NCBI GenBank assembly: GCA_020845495.1
Contig: JADLFM010000233.1
Span: 122,825 to 186,824, forward strand
Length of the DNA stretch: 64,000 bases
DNA from: Chloroflexota bacterium
GTDB taxonomy: Bacteria; Chloroflexota; UBA6077; JACCZL01
Direction of reading: 5' to 3'
A program made the position numbers and the translations under genes. Shown here piece after piece: positions 1 to 8,096 of this stretch (position 1 is its first letter; every line of letters begins with the position of its first letter). The notes under the pieces were generated by a model. That model ran no database searches. It was given only the letters and a program-made list of their open reading frames with translations, and was not told the origin of the DNA.

Positions 1-17
1 ACCGAGGCAGATCAACG

Positions 18-1145
18 ATGCTCTCACGAATCGCCGCGATCGTGGGCAAGGAGTTCATCCAGATCCGCCGCGACCGCCGGACCCTGGCGATCGTGCTCGC
101 GCTACCGGTGATGCAGTTGCTGATCTTCGGCTACGGCATCAACACCGTCATCGATCACCTCCAGACGATCGTCTTCGACCAGTCCCAGGATGCCGACAGC
201 CGCGCCCTGGTCGGCGCCTTCCAGAACAGCGGTTACTTCGACGTGGTCGCCTACGCGCATTCGCGGGCCGAGGTCGTCCAGGCCATCGACGCCGGCCGAG
301 TAAAGGTCGGGCTGTCGATCGGCCCGGAGTTTGGGGATCGCGTGCTCCGCGGGCAGACTGGCGCGGTCCAACTGCTCGTCGACGGCTCCGATCCGAACAT
401 CGCCCAGACGGCGCTCTTCGCGGCCGGCGTCATCACCCAGGCGCACTCGGCCGAAGTCACGACGGATATCCTCCAGCGAGTCGGGCGGGTCAGCGTCGGC
501 GGGGGCGTCGAGTTGCGGCCGATCGTGCTCTACAACCCGAGCATGCTGAGCGCGACCTTCATGGTGCCGGGCATCATCGGCCTGATTCTCCAGTACCAGA
601 CACTCATTTTGACGACGTTCGCGGTCGTCCGGGAGCGTGAGCGGGGCACGCTCGAACAACTGGTCGTCACCCCCATCAAGCCCTGGGAGCTGATGCTCGG
701 CAAGATCATTCCCTACACCGTGACCGCGTTCATCGGCGCGACCATCGCCCTGATGGTGGGTCAGCTCCTGTTTGGCGTCGGGGTTGCGGGCAGCATCCTC
801 CTGCTCGCCGTCCTGTCGCTTATCTTCCTGCTCGGGTCGCTCGGGGTCGGGCTGCTGATCTCGACGGTGTCACAGACGCAGGGACAGGCGGTGCAGCTTG
901 CGATGTTCATCATGCTTCCGACCCTCCTGCTCTCCGGCTTCCTGTTTCCCCGCGAGACGATGCCCTGGATCATCCAGCAGCTTGGCCTGCTGGTCCCGCT
1001 GACCTACTACCTTCAGATTTTGCGTGGGATCATGCTGAAGGGCGTCGGGATGAGCGTGCTCTGGCCGGCGGTGCTACCGCTGGCACTCTTCAGTATTGCC
1101 GTGTTCCTGCTGAGCGCGCAGCGCTTCCAGAAGCGCCTTGGCTGA
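18..1145 (+). CDS. ABC-2 type transporter permease
   Basis: A 375-aa inner-membrane subunit of an ABC exporter. One membrane segment lies near residues 23-42, followed by a long extracytoplasmic region (about 45-180) and a C-terminal block of about five hydrophobic segments (185-370). This is the ABC2_membrane_3 architecture of the YhhJ/YbhR type. The motif RERERGTLEQLVVTPIKPWE (about 205-224), which precedes the second membrane segment, is characteristic of the family. The start is ATG at 18, and an upstream partner may lie outside the window. The ATPase follows after 63 nt on the same strand, so the two probably form one exporter. The substrate cannot be told; drugs, lipids or polysaccharide are all exported by relatives. 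Confidence 0.9.
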   Translation: MLSRIAAIVGKEFIQIRRDRRTLAIVLALPVMQLLIFGYGINTVIDHLQTIVFDQSQDADSRALVGAFQNSGYFDVVAYAHSRAEVVQAIDAGRVKVGLSIGPEFGDRVLRGQTGAVQLLVDGSDPNIAQTALFAAGVITQAHSAEVTTDILQRVGRVSVGGGVELRPIVLYNPSMLSATFMVPGIIGLILQYQTLILTTFAVVRERERGTLEQLVVTPIKPWELMLGKIIPYTVTAFIGATIALMVGQLLFGVGVAGSILLLAVLSLIFLLGSLGVGLLISTVSQTQGQAVQLAMFIMLPTLLLSGFLFPRETMPWIIQQLGLLVPLTYYLQILRGIMLKGVGMSVLWPAVLPLALFSIAVFLLSAQRFQKRLG

Positions 1146-1208
1146 CAACGATCCCCTCCCTACCGACGCACCGTACCGCACCCGCAATCTGAGGCGACCT
1201 GACGATCC

Positions 1209-2168
1209 ATGACCGCGCAGCCGGCAATCGACGTACACGGCCTGACCCGCCATTTCGGCGAGCGCATCGCGGTGCACGACGTGACGTTCTCAGTCGAGGA
1301 GGGGGAGGTGTTCGCCTTCCTCGGGCCGAACGGCTCTGGCAAGAGCACCACGATCCGGATGCTCTGCGGCATCCTGACGCCGAGCGCCGGTAGCGGCCGC
1401 GTCCTCGGCTACGACATCGTGACCGAGGGCGAGCGGATCAAACAGGCCATCGGGTACATGAGCCAGCGTTTCGCCCTCTACGAGGATCTGACCGTTCGCG
1501 AGAACCTCGACTTCTATGCCGGCGTCTACGACGTCCCACGCCGCGCTCGTCGGGCACGCGTCGCCGAGTTGATCGCGCTGGCCGGCCTGACCGGGCGCGA
1601 GAATCAACTGGCTGGCACGCTCTCGGGCGGCTGGAAGCAGCGGCTGGCGCTCAGTTGCGCCATCGTCCACCGCCCTCAACTGCTCTTCCTCGACGAGCCG
1701 ACGGCCGGCGTCGACCCGGTCTCGCGGCGACGCTTCTGGACGATGATCCATGGGCTGGCTCGCAGCGGTGTGACGATCTTCGTGACCACCCACTACCTCG
1801 ACGAAGCCGAGCACGCGACCCGGATTGCCATGATTCACGACGGCATTCTGCGCGCGCTCGCCACACCGTCCGACCTGAAACGGCACGCGCTTCACGGGTT
1901 GTTGCTGAACGTCATCTGCGATGCCCCATTCGACGCGGTGGCGGTGCTGGAAGGCCGCGCGGGGGTCCGCGATGTGGCCCTGCACGGTGTCGACCTGCAC
2001 GTCCTGCTCGATCCGGCGGAGCAGTCGGCCGAGTCGATCGCGGCCACGCTCGTCGGGGCTGGCATCCCGGTCCGTGCCATCGCCCCGATCGAGCCGACGT
2101 TGGAAGACGTCTTCATCAGCCTGATCGGAGCACGCGCACCTCTGACCCCGGGCGCCTCCTCTCCCTGA
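1209..2168 (+). CDS. ABC transporter ATP-binding protein
   Basis: A 319-aa nucleotide-binding subunit, CcmA/YbhF-like. Walker A is GPNGSGKST (39-47), the Q-loop region is GYMSQRFALYEDLT, the signature is LSGGWKQRL (about 138-146), Walker B is LLFLDEPTAGVD (about 156-167) and the switch histidine is in TTHYLDEAEHA. All catalytic elements are intact. A C-terminal tail of about 90 residues follows, as in DrrA-like exporter ATPases. The gene lies 63 nt after the permease in the same direction, so they probably act as a pair energising export. Regulation is not visible. Confidence 0.93.
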   Translation: MTAQPAIDVHGLTRHFGERIAVHDVTFSVEEGEVFAFLGPNGSGKSTTIRMLCGILTPSAGSGRVLGYDIVTEGERIKQAIGYMSQRFALYEDLTVRENLDFYAGVYDVPRRARRARVAELIALAGLTGRENQLAGTLSGGWKQRLALSCAIVHRPQLLFLDEPTAGVDPVSRRRFWTMIHGLARSGVTIFVTTHYLDEAEHATRIAMIHDGILRALATPSDLKRHALHGLLLNVICDAPFDAVAVLEGRAGVRDVALHGVDLHVLLDPAEQSAESIAATLVGAGIPVRAIAPIEPTLEDVFISLIGARAPLTPGASSP

Positions 2169-2203
2169 ACCCTACGGCTCGCGCGGCAGACCGCCTCGTC
2201 GAG

Positions 2204-2209
2204 TAGACT
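2204..2209 (+). promoter_or_regulatory. possible -10 box (TAGACT) before the K+ channel region
   Basis: TAGACT matches the bacterial -10 consensus at four of six positions, including the key A2 and T6. An ATG lies 8 nt downstream at 2218, so a transcript from here would be nearly leaderless for the short ORF annotated there. No convincing -35 box is visible at the expected distance. Confidence 0.25.
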
Positions 2210-2217
2210 GTGCCGTC

Positions 2218-2316
2218 ATGGCCGAGCGTACAGGGAACCGAGCACTTGCCGAGCCGCGCGATACAGCCGTCGGCCGGCCCCACTCCGGCACCTCCGCCCG
2301 CTGTATCGACGTTTAA
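2218..2316 (+). CDS. possible 32-codon upstream ORF ahead of the K+ channel
   Basis: An ATG 8 nt after a TAGACT box opens a 32-residue frame that ends in TAA, 10 nt before the preferred ATG of the channel gene. That spacing would allow translational coupling. The peptide (MAERTGNRALAEP...) resembles nothing I recognise. It is in a different frame from the N-terminal extension possible for the channel ORF, and only one of the two can be the true use of this stretch. Low confidence; it could be chance. Confidence 0.2.
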   Translation: MAERTGNRALAEPRDTAVGRPHSGTSARCIDV

Positions 2317-2326
2317 CCGGCTGGCG

Positions 2327-3193
2327 ATGGAACGCGACGCGCTGGACAGCACCACGAACGCACGGCAGGCTTGCCTGGCTGACGTTGCTGAGACGCTGGA
2401 CGTTGTGCGGCGCCGCGAGATCTCGGAGCGCGTCGAGCGGGCGATCCGGGTCCCGATGCTCGTCCTGGCGATCGTCTTCCTGCTGGCTGTCGCCCTGCCC
2501 GAGCTTGCGCTGCTGCCAGCGGAGGTCGAGCTTGCGCTAGAAGCGGTGAACTGGCTGATCTGGGCAGTCTTCGCCTTCGAGCTGGCGGTGATGACCTATC
2601 TGGCTCCGGACCGGCGCCGCTATCTCCTGGTTCACTGGGTCGACGTCCTGACGGTGGCCGTGCCGGCGCTCCGACCGCTCCGGGTGCTGCGTATCCTGAT
2701 CCTAAGCCTGCGGATCTGGGCTGAGGCGAAGGACGCTATCCGCCAGCGGACGATGAGCGTCATCGCGATCACGAGCGTCCTCTGTATCTGGGCCGCCGCG
2801 ACGCTGGTGTTCTTCGCCGAGCGTGGCGGCGACGGCCCGATCGCGAGCTATGAGGACGCGCTGTGGTGGGCGGTCGTGACAATCACGACGGTGGGGTACG
2901 GCGATGTGTACCCGAAGACGGCGGCCGGGCGGGGTATCGCGTTCGCGCTGATGCTGGTGGGTATCAGCATCTTCGGGCTGCTGACGGCCAAGATCGCGGC
3001 TATCTTCGTGGAGGCCGAGGGACAGGACAAGGCCGCCGAGGCCGCCGATACTCAGCGCCAACTCGAGGAGATCCTGGTTCGGCTCGCGCGCATCGAGCGG
3101 CACCTGGCGAGGGAGCGCGCGCCCGACCTGTCAGCCCCGGCTCCGACGCAGACGCCGAGTCTCGTTCAGGCACCGGCAGATAAGGGTGACTGA
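2327..3193 (+). CDS. voltage-gated potassium channel, six-TM
   Basis: A 288-aa channel subunit from ATG 2327; a GTG at 2210 would add 39 low-complexity residues. S1 is VPMLVLAIVFLLAVALPEL, S2 is near VNWLIWAVFAFELAVM, S3 contains HWVDVLTVAV, and S4 is RPLRVLRILILSLR with arginines mostly every third residue. S5 is MSVIAITSVLCIWAAATLV. The pore carries the selectivity filter TVGYGD (188-193) and S6 is IAFALMLVGISIFGLLTAKI. A charged C-terminal helix with heptad-like spacing (EILVRLARIERHL) may be a tetramerising coiled coil. No RCK/TrkA-N domain is attached. The family forms tetrameric K+-selective channels. The stop codon lies inside a 28-nt sequence that is repeated downstream. Confidence 0.88.
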   Translation: MERDALDSTTNARQACLADVAETLDVVRRREISERVERAIRVPMLVLAIVFLLAVALPELALLPAEVELALEAVNWLIWAVFAFELAVMTYLAPDRRRYLLVHWVDVLTVAVPALRPLRVLRILILSLRIWAEAKDAIRQRTMSVIAITSVLCIWAAATLVFFAERGGDGPIASYEDALWWAVVTITTVGYGDVYPKTAAGRGIAFALMLVGISIFGLLTAKIAAIFVEAEGQDKAAEAADTQRQLEEILVRLARIERHLARERAPDLSAPAPTQTPSLVQAPADKGD

Positions 3194-3269
3194 GACCGGT
3201 CCTCACAAGCCTGGTCGCCATACTCGTCCGGGTCCCCTCCGGGCACCGGCAGATGAGGGTGACTGAGAC
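3169..3269. repeat. 28-nt direct repeat, copies 73 nt apart, spanning the channel stop codon
   Basis: Positions 3169-3196 and 3242-3269 are identical except for one base (TAAGGG against TGAGGG). Copy 1 encodes the last residues and the stop of the channel gene; copy 2 is intergenic. This looks like a recent local tandem duplication of about 73 bp with decay of the spacer. Confidence 0.85.
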
Positions 3270-3636
3270 AGCCCGCCGCTCGGCGCCTGAGGTCCGTCTG
3301 CTCGGCGTCCGGCTGCCTACCAGGTTCGTATCAGCCGTTCCACGCGTCTGAGAGGATTGGCCGCTGCACGCCGACGAGGCTCGCGAGCGGATGATCCGCA
3401 CGCGCCTGAGCCGACGTGATACGGCCCTGCCTCGCCACGTGTGCCTTGACGAAACGCGGGCGGCGCGCCAGGCGAAACACGCTCCATCTTCACCGTTGCA
3501 TTTCCCACGAACTTGTCGTACTGTTGCGCGTAATCCGACGCGCCGACTCGTGAGGGCGTGCCGTACGCGAAGACCGCGTCGGGGAGCAATGACGAATCGG
3601 CGGTGCAAGAACGAATGAACTACCAGGAGGTGGATC
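3270..3636. other. intergenic stretch upstream of the subtilase
   Basis: I see no gene here; open frames on both strands lack recognisable domains. The only clear functional element is the ribosome binding site GGAGGTG, about 6 nt before the subtilase ATG at 3637. Confidence 0.5.
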
Positions 3637-6600
3637 ATGCGACCGCGTACGGGCTTCGCGCTTCTCATCGCGCTCGTCGTACTGATGGTTGCGCAGGCGC
3701 CCGAGCCTGTCGTAGCGCAGCGGACGTCTGGTGCGCGCAAAGTCCTGGTGGACAAGAGCGATCGGGCGACAGCGGCGGCCCTGACGCAGCGGGGCGGGCT
3801 CATGCTGGTGGACTACGGCGGGTTCGCGCTCTGGAGCGTCCCCGTGCCCGCGCTTGCCACGGTGCAGGGCAAGCCGAGCGCTGCCGTCCGCGACGACTTC
3901 GATACCATCGCGTTGCGCGGCGGCGTGTCGATCGATACCCGTGCCACTCCGCCAGCCGTGCCCGCAAACCTGCGACAGGCCCGCATCGGCGGGCCGCAGC
4001 TCTGGCTGGTGCAGTTCGTTGGGCCGATCCAGGAAGCCTGGCTAGACGATCTGCGCGCAATGGGGCTGGACGTCGTGATGTACATGCCCACCAACGCCTA
4101 CGTCGTGTGGGGCGACGGCGACGCGCTAGCCAGGCTCGACGCGGCCGCGAACAAGAACCTGGTCATCCAGTTCACCGGCCCCTACCACCCGGCCTACCGG
4201 ATCGCGCCGACCCTCCAGCAGACTATCGCGACGCAGGCCGACAGCACACCGGTCAGCGTGACGGTGCAGTTCTACACTACGAAGGGCACGCCCCAGTCGC
4301 TGGCCCGGCTCCGGGCGCTCGGCGGTCAGGTCCACCGCGATCCGTCCACAGTCGCCACGCTGACGAACATCTCGCTGGATCTGCCGGCCGGACAGATCGC
4401 AGCGGTGGCAAGCTGGCCGGACGTGTTCAACGTCGAGCCGTACGTCCCGCCGCGCAAGATGGACGAAGCACAGGGACAGATCGTCGCTGGCAACGTGACG
4501 ACGTCTGGCGGGAACGTCGTCCCGGTCGAGGGAACGGGGAACTACCTGAGCTGGCTGGCGTCCAAAGGCTTCCCGACCACCCCCAGCAGCTACCCCATCG
4601 TCGATGTAGTTGACGACGGCATCGACGACGGCACGGTGACGCCGATTCATCCCGACTTCTACGAGCTAGGCTCGAAGACCAATCCCGACCGCCTCGTCTA
4701 CAACCAGAACTGCACGACGGACGCGGCAGCCGATGGTGGAGGCGGCCACGGCAACCTCAATATCGCGATCGTCGGTGCGTACAACAGCCTGACGGGCGCG
4801 CCGCACCAGGACGCCAGAGGCTTTCGCCTCGATCTTGGCATCTCGCCGTACGGCCGGCTCGCCGGCACGAAAGTCTTCAGGAATGCAGGACTCTGGAGCA
4901 TCTCGGGGTGTGGGAACACCTATCAAGGGCTCGTCCAGGCCAGCTTCGATTCCGGCGCCACCTTCACCTCGAATAGCTGGGGGACGAACATCAACGGCGC
5001 ATACACCGTCGATTCCCAGGTGTATGATGCGCTCACCCGGGATGCGGCGGCCGGGACGGCGGGCAATCAGCAGATGCTGCACGTGTTCTCCGCGGGCAAT
5101 CAGGGGCCAGGCGCGAACACGCTCGGGGCGCCGGGCACAGCCAAGAACGTCCTGACCGTTGGCGCCACCGAGAACGTCCGTGACAACGGGGTTCTGGACG
5201 GGTGCAACTATGCGGACGGCGACGACGCGGATGACCTGACCTCGTTCTCGTCGCGCGGCCCGACCGACGATAACCGCGTAAAGCCAGACATTGTGGCTCC
5301 GGGCGCCCACGTTCAGGCCGCCGCGTCGCAGGCTACGAGCTACAACGGCGGAAGGGTCTGTGGCGCTGGGGACGGGAGTAGCTACTACCCAGCCGGCCAG
5401 ACGCTCTATACCTGGTCCACAGGCACCAGCCACTCCGCGCCGGCCGTCGCCGGGGCGACATCGCTGCTCTACAATTACTACGGTCGCGTCCTGAAGCCAG
5501 GGCAGACACCAAGTCCGGCGATGTTGAAGGCGCTGCTGCTGAATGCACCGCGTTACCTCACGGGCGTGGACACCGGGGACACCCTGCCGAGCCCCAAGCA
5601 AGGGTGGGGCGACGTCAACCTGGGGCTGCTCTTCGACGATACCTTCCGCTACATGGTGGATCAGGACCGCCTGCTGACGGCGACGGGCCAGCAGCAGGTC
5701 TGGGGCGGGAGCGTGACGCAAGCGGGCCGGCCGTTTCGCGTTACCCTAGTCTGGACCGATCCGCCCGGCAGCACCACCGGCAACGCCTTCGTCAACGACC
5801 TCGACCTCGAAGTGACGATCGGCGGCACCGCCTACCGGGGCAACGTCTTCAGTGGCGCAAACTCCACGACCGGCGGCAGTTTTGATACTCGCAACAATGT
5901 CGAGAGCGTCTTCCTGCCGGCTGGTGTCACCGGTGCCTTCACGGTCCGGGTAATCGCGCGGAACCTGGCCGGCGACGCCGTCCCCGGCAATGCGACTGCG
6001 CTAGATCAGGACTTTGCGCTCGTGATCTCGAACGGTGACGCCGCGACGATCCCTGGCCTCATGCTGGGGGGCGTGACGACGAGTGACGCCGCCGGCGACA
6101 ATGACGGCGCCGCTGACCCGGGTGAGACCATCTCGCTCGCGATTGGCATAACCAATACGGGGCCTGGCGCGGCCACCGGCGCCACCGGCGCTCTCACCGT
6201 CGTCAGTGGGAACGTGACGGTGCTCGACGGTGCGTCAGCCTATCCCACCATCGCCGACGGCGCCACCGCGACGAACACGATCCCGTACCGCGCCCAGATC
6301 GCCGAGACGCAGCCGTGCGGCGCGCTGTTGACCTTCCGGCACACCCTGTCGTACAGCGGTACCGCGCAGTTGATCGACGATATCCCGGTCAGGGTCGGGA
6401 TGCAGCGAACCGGCCCCGTCGCGGCGTACTCATCGACGGACGTTCCGAAGGCGATCCCTGACGCCAGCTCGACTGGCGTCGTCGCGAGCCTGACGGTTCC
6501 GGCCGGACTGGACGTGGTACAAGACGTCAAGGTGCGGGCCTCCATCACCCATAGCTTTGACAGCGACCTCGTTCTCGAGCTCATCTCGCCGAGCGCGAAG

Positions 6601-7830
6601 ATCGTAACCCTCGCGAATCGACGCGGGTCTAATGGCGACAATTTCACGAATACGATCTTTGACGATGCCGCGCCTACGCACATCAGTGGCGGGGCTCCAC
6701 CCTATACAGGGAGCTTCCGCCCCGAGACTCCGCTCGCGGCCTTGATTGGTGAGCCGACCGCCGGCACGTGGCAGCTCAGGGTGAGCGATCGCTGGCCGAC
6801 GGACACCGGCACGATCACCGCCTTCGGGTTGGACGTTACGCCCGGTACTTTCGACTGCCAGCCGGCTGCGCCGGATCTGACCCTGACCAAGACCCACACA
6901 AGCAGCTTTACGGTCGGCCAGAACGGCGTGTACACGCTGACCGTCAGCAACGCCGCCGGCCCCTCGGTCGAGGCGACGAGCGGACCGATCTCGGTGACCG
7001 ACACCCTGCCCGCCGGCCTCAGCTTCGTCTCGGGAACGGGCACCGGCTGGGCCTGTAGCGCCCTCGGCCAGGCGGTCACCTGTACCAACCCCGGTCCGCT
7101 CGCGCCGGGGGCCAGCAGTCCACCGATTGCGCTGACGGTGGGCGTCAGTGCAGCGGCGATGCCATCGGTGACCAACAGCGCCTCCGTCGCAACGGCCGGC
7201 GAGGTGAACGCGACGAACAACAGCGCCAGCGACCTGACGGCCGTCGACGTTCAGCGCGTCAACCTGACGGTCCACAGGGAGGGCACGGGCAGCGGCAGGG
7301 TTACCAGCGGTGACGGCAAGATCGACTGCGGCGCGACCTGCTCGGCGGACTATCCAATCGATACCTCGGTGAGCTTGACGGCGGCGCCATCCGCCGGCTC
7401 CGCATTTGCCGGCTGGTCCGGCGCCTGCACCGGTTCTGGGCCGTGTCAGGTCACCCTCGACGCTGCCAGGAGCGTGACCGCGACGTTCCAGGCGCTCATC
7501 CCGTGCGCACCACGCCCATCGGTCGTCTCGACCGTCGCGGTCGGCGGAGGCGCGCTGTTCGTGCACGTTCGGCCGACGCCCTTCAACACTCCGGGCACCA
7601 ACCTGATTCAACAGGTGAAGTTCGGCACGTTCGAGAACGCCACCGTGACGCTGAACGGCCAGCCCGTCAGCAGCGGCCAGACGGTGACGCTCACCCCAGG
7701 CTCACAGGACGTCGAACTCTCCGTGCGTCGAGCGACTCCCGGCAGACCGACCACGGTTCCGTTCACTGTCGTGGACGGCTGTGGGGAGTGGAAGACCTTC
7801 GTCGGCGGCGGCCCCGAGGCTGGCTTCTAG
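3637..7830 (+). CDS. secreted subtilisin-like (S8) serine protease with P-domain, DUF11 and InlB-type repeat
   Basis: A 1397-aa exported protease. The start is fixed by GGAGGTG just upstream. The signal peptide covers about 1-27 (RTGFALLIALVVLMVAQA). A propeptide-like region (about 30-290) precedes the S8 domain (about 315-650). The likely triad is Asp326 (VVDDGID), His371 (GGGHGNL) and Ser598 (GTSHSAP), with the oxyanion Asn in FSAGNQGPG. After a beta-rich linker come a proprotein-convertase P-domain (about 945-1080), a DUF11 repeat (about 1083-1205) with the VTNSASVAT...NNSA signature, and a divergent InlB B-repeat (about 1208-1287) with FAGWSGACTGSG. A 110-residue tail follows. I see no LPXTG or membrane anchor, so secretion or non-covalent surface attachment is inferred. 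It probably digests extracellular protein or peptide. Confidence 0.92.
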   Translation: MRPRTGFALLIALVVLMVAQAPEPVVAQRTSGARKVLVDKSDRATAAALTQRGGLMLVDYGGFALWSVPVPALATVQGKPSAAVRDDFDTIALRGGVSIDTRATPPAVPANLRQARIGGPQLWLVQFVGPIQEAWLDDLRAMGLDVVMYMPTNAYVVWGDGDALARLDAAANKNLVIQFTGPYHPAYRIAPTLQQTIATQADSTPVSVTVQFYTTKGTPQSLARLRALGGQVHRDPSTVATLTNISLDLPAGQIAAVASWPDVFNVEPYVPPRKMDEAQGQIVAGNVTTSGGNVVPVEGTGNYLSWLASKGFPTTPSSYPIVDVVDDGIDDGTVTPIHPDFYELGSKTNPDRLVYNQNCTTDAAADGGGGHGNLNIAIVGAYNSLTGAPHQDARGFRLDLGISPYGRLAGTKVFRNAGLWSISGCGNTYQGLVQASFDSGATFTSNSWGTNINGAYTVDSQVYDALTRDAAAGTAGNQQMLHVFSAGNQGPGANTLGAPGTAKNVLTVGATENVRDNGVLDGCNYADGDDADDLTSFSSRGPTDDNRVKPDIVAPGAHVQAAASQATSYNGGRVCGAGDGSSYYPAGQTLYTWSTGTSHSAPAVAGATSLLYNYYGRVLKPGQTPSPAMLKALLLNAPRYLTGVDTGDTLPSPKQGWGDVNLGLLFDDTFRYMVDQDRLLTATGQQQVWGGSVTQAGRPFRVTLVWTDPPGSTTGNAFVNDLDLEVTIGGTAYRGNVFSGANSTTGGSFDTRNNVESVFLPAGVTGAFTVRVIARNLAGDAVPGNATALDQDFALVISNGDAATIPGLMLGGVTTSDAAGDNDGAADPGETISLAIGITNTGPGAATGATGALTVVSGNVTVLDGASAYPTIADGATATNTIPYRAQIAETQPCGALLTFRHTLSYSGTAQLIDDIPVRVGMQRTGPVAAYSSTDVPKAIPDASSTGVVASLTVPAGLDVVQDVKVRASITHSFDSDLVLELISPSAKIVTLANRRGSNGDNFTNTIFDDAAPTHISGGAPPYTGSFRPETPLAALIGEPTAGTWQLRVSDRWPTDTGTITAFGLDVTPGTFDCQPAAPDLTLTKTHTSSFTVGQNGVYTLTVSNAAGPSVEATSGPISVTDTLPAGLSFVSGTGTGWACSALGQAVTCTNPGPLAPGASSPPIALTVGVSAAAMPSVTNSASVATAGEVNATNNSASDLTAVDVQRVNLTVHREGTGSGRVTSGDGKIDCGATCSADYPIDTSVSLTAAPSAGSAFAGWSGACTGSGPCQVTLDAARSVTATFQALIPCAPRPSVVSTVAVGGGALFVHVRPTPFNTPGTNLIQQVKFGTFENATVTLNGQPVSSGQTVTLTPGSQDVELSVRRATPGRPTTVPFTVVDGCGEWKTFVGGGPEAGF

Positions 7831-7865
7831 CGCCGAGAGCTCACACCGCCGTCCGTACTACGGCC

Positions 7866-7898
7866 GGGGCGGGATGGCAGAGTACGCCATCCTGCCCC
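7866..7898 (+). terminator. stem-loop after the subtilase gene
   Basis: A 13-bp stem (one G-U pair) with a 7-nt loop: left arm GGGGCGGGATGGC at 7866-7878, right arm GCCATCCTGCCCC at 7886-7898. It starts 36 nt after the subtilase stop, between convergent genes. There is no T-tract, which is common in high-GC genomes, so the terminator role is inferred. Confidence 0.6.
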
Positions 7899-8010
7899 CG
7901 GCGACGTAGCGCCCCGCGACCGAGGCGGTACCAAGATCGTGGCCGGCTGTGTACACGGTTCGAAGCCGCCCCGTCTGATCGGTGGATAGAGGGTAGGCGC
8001 CCGCGCAGAC

Positions 8011-8043
8011 GGGCATGCGGCGGGCATGCGGCGGGCATGCGGC
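8011..8043. repeat. 11-bp tandem repeat, three copies
   Basis: Three perfect copies of GGGCATGCGGC followed by a degenerate fourth (GGGCAGC). It sits in the convergent gap between the subtilase and the DUF2851 gene. A two-copy GTGGGTCAAC repeat lies shortly after, at about 8083-8102, touching the end of the DUF2851 gene. Confidence 0.85.
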
Positions 8044-8096
8044 GGGCAGCATGGGCAGTGCCGCGCCCGTCCGTCGCCACTGTGGGTCAACGTGGG

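Noticed and set aside
3000..3803. 267-codon minus-strand frame over the gap before the subtilase
   Set aside because: Arg-rich, without a domain, and it overlaps the channel C-terminus and the subtilase signal peptide.
7945..7975. GGTTCGAAGCC resembling a tRNA T-loop
   Set aside because: The flanking bases do not pair as a 5-bp T-stem and no other tRNA arm is present upstream.
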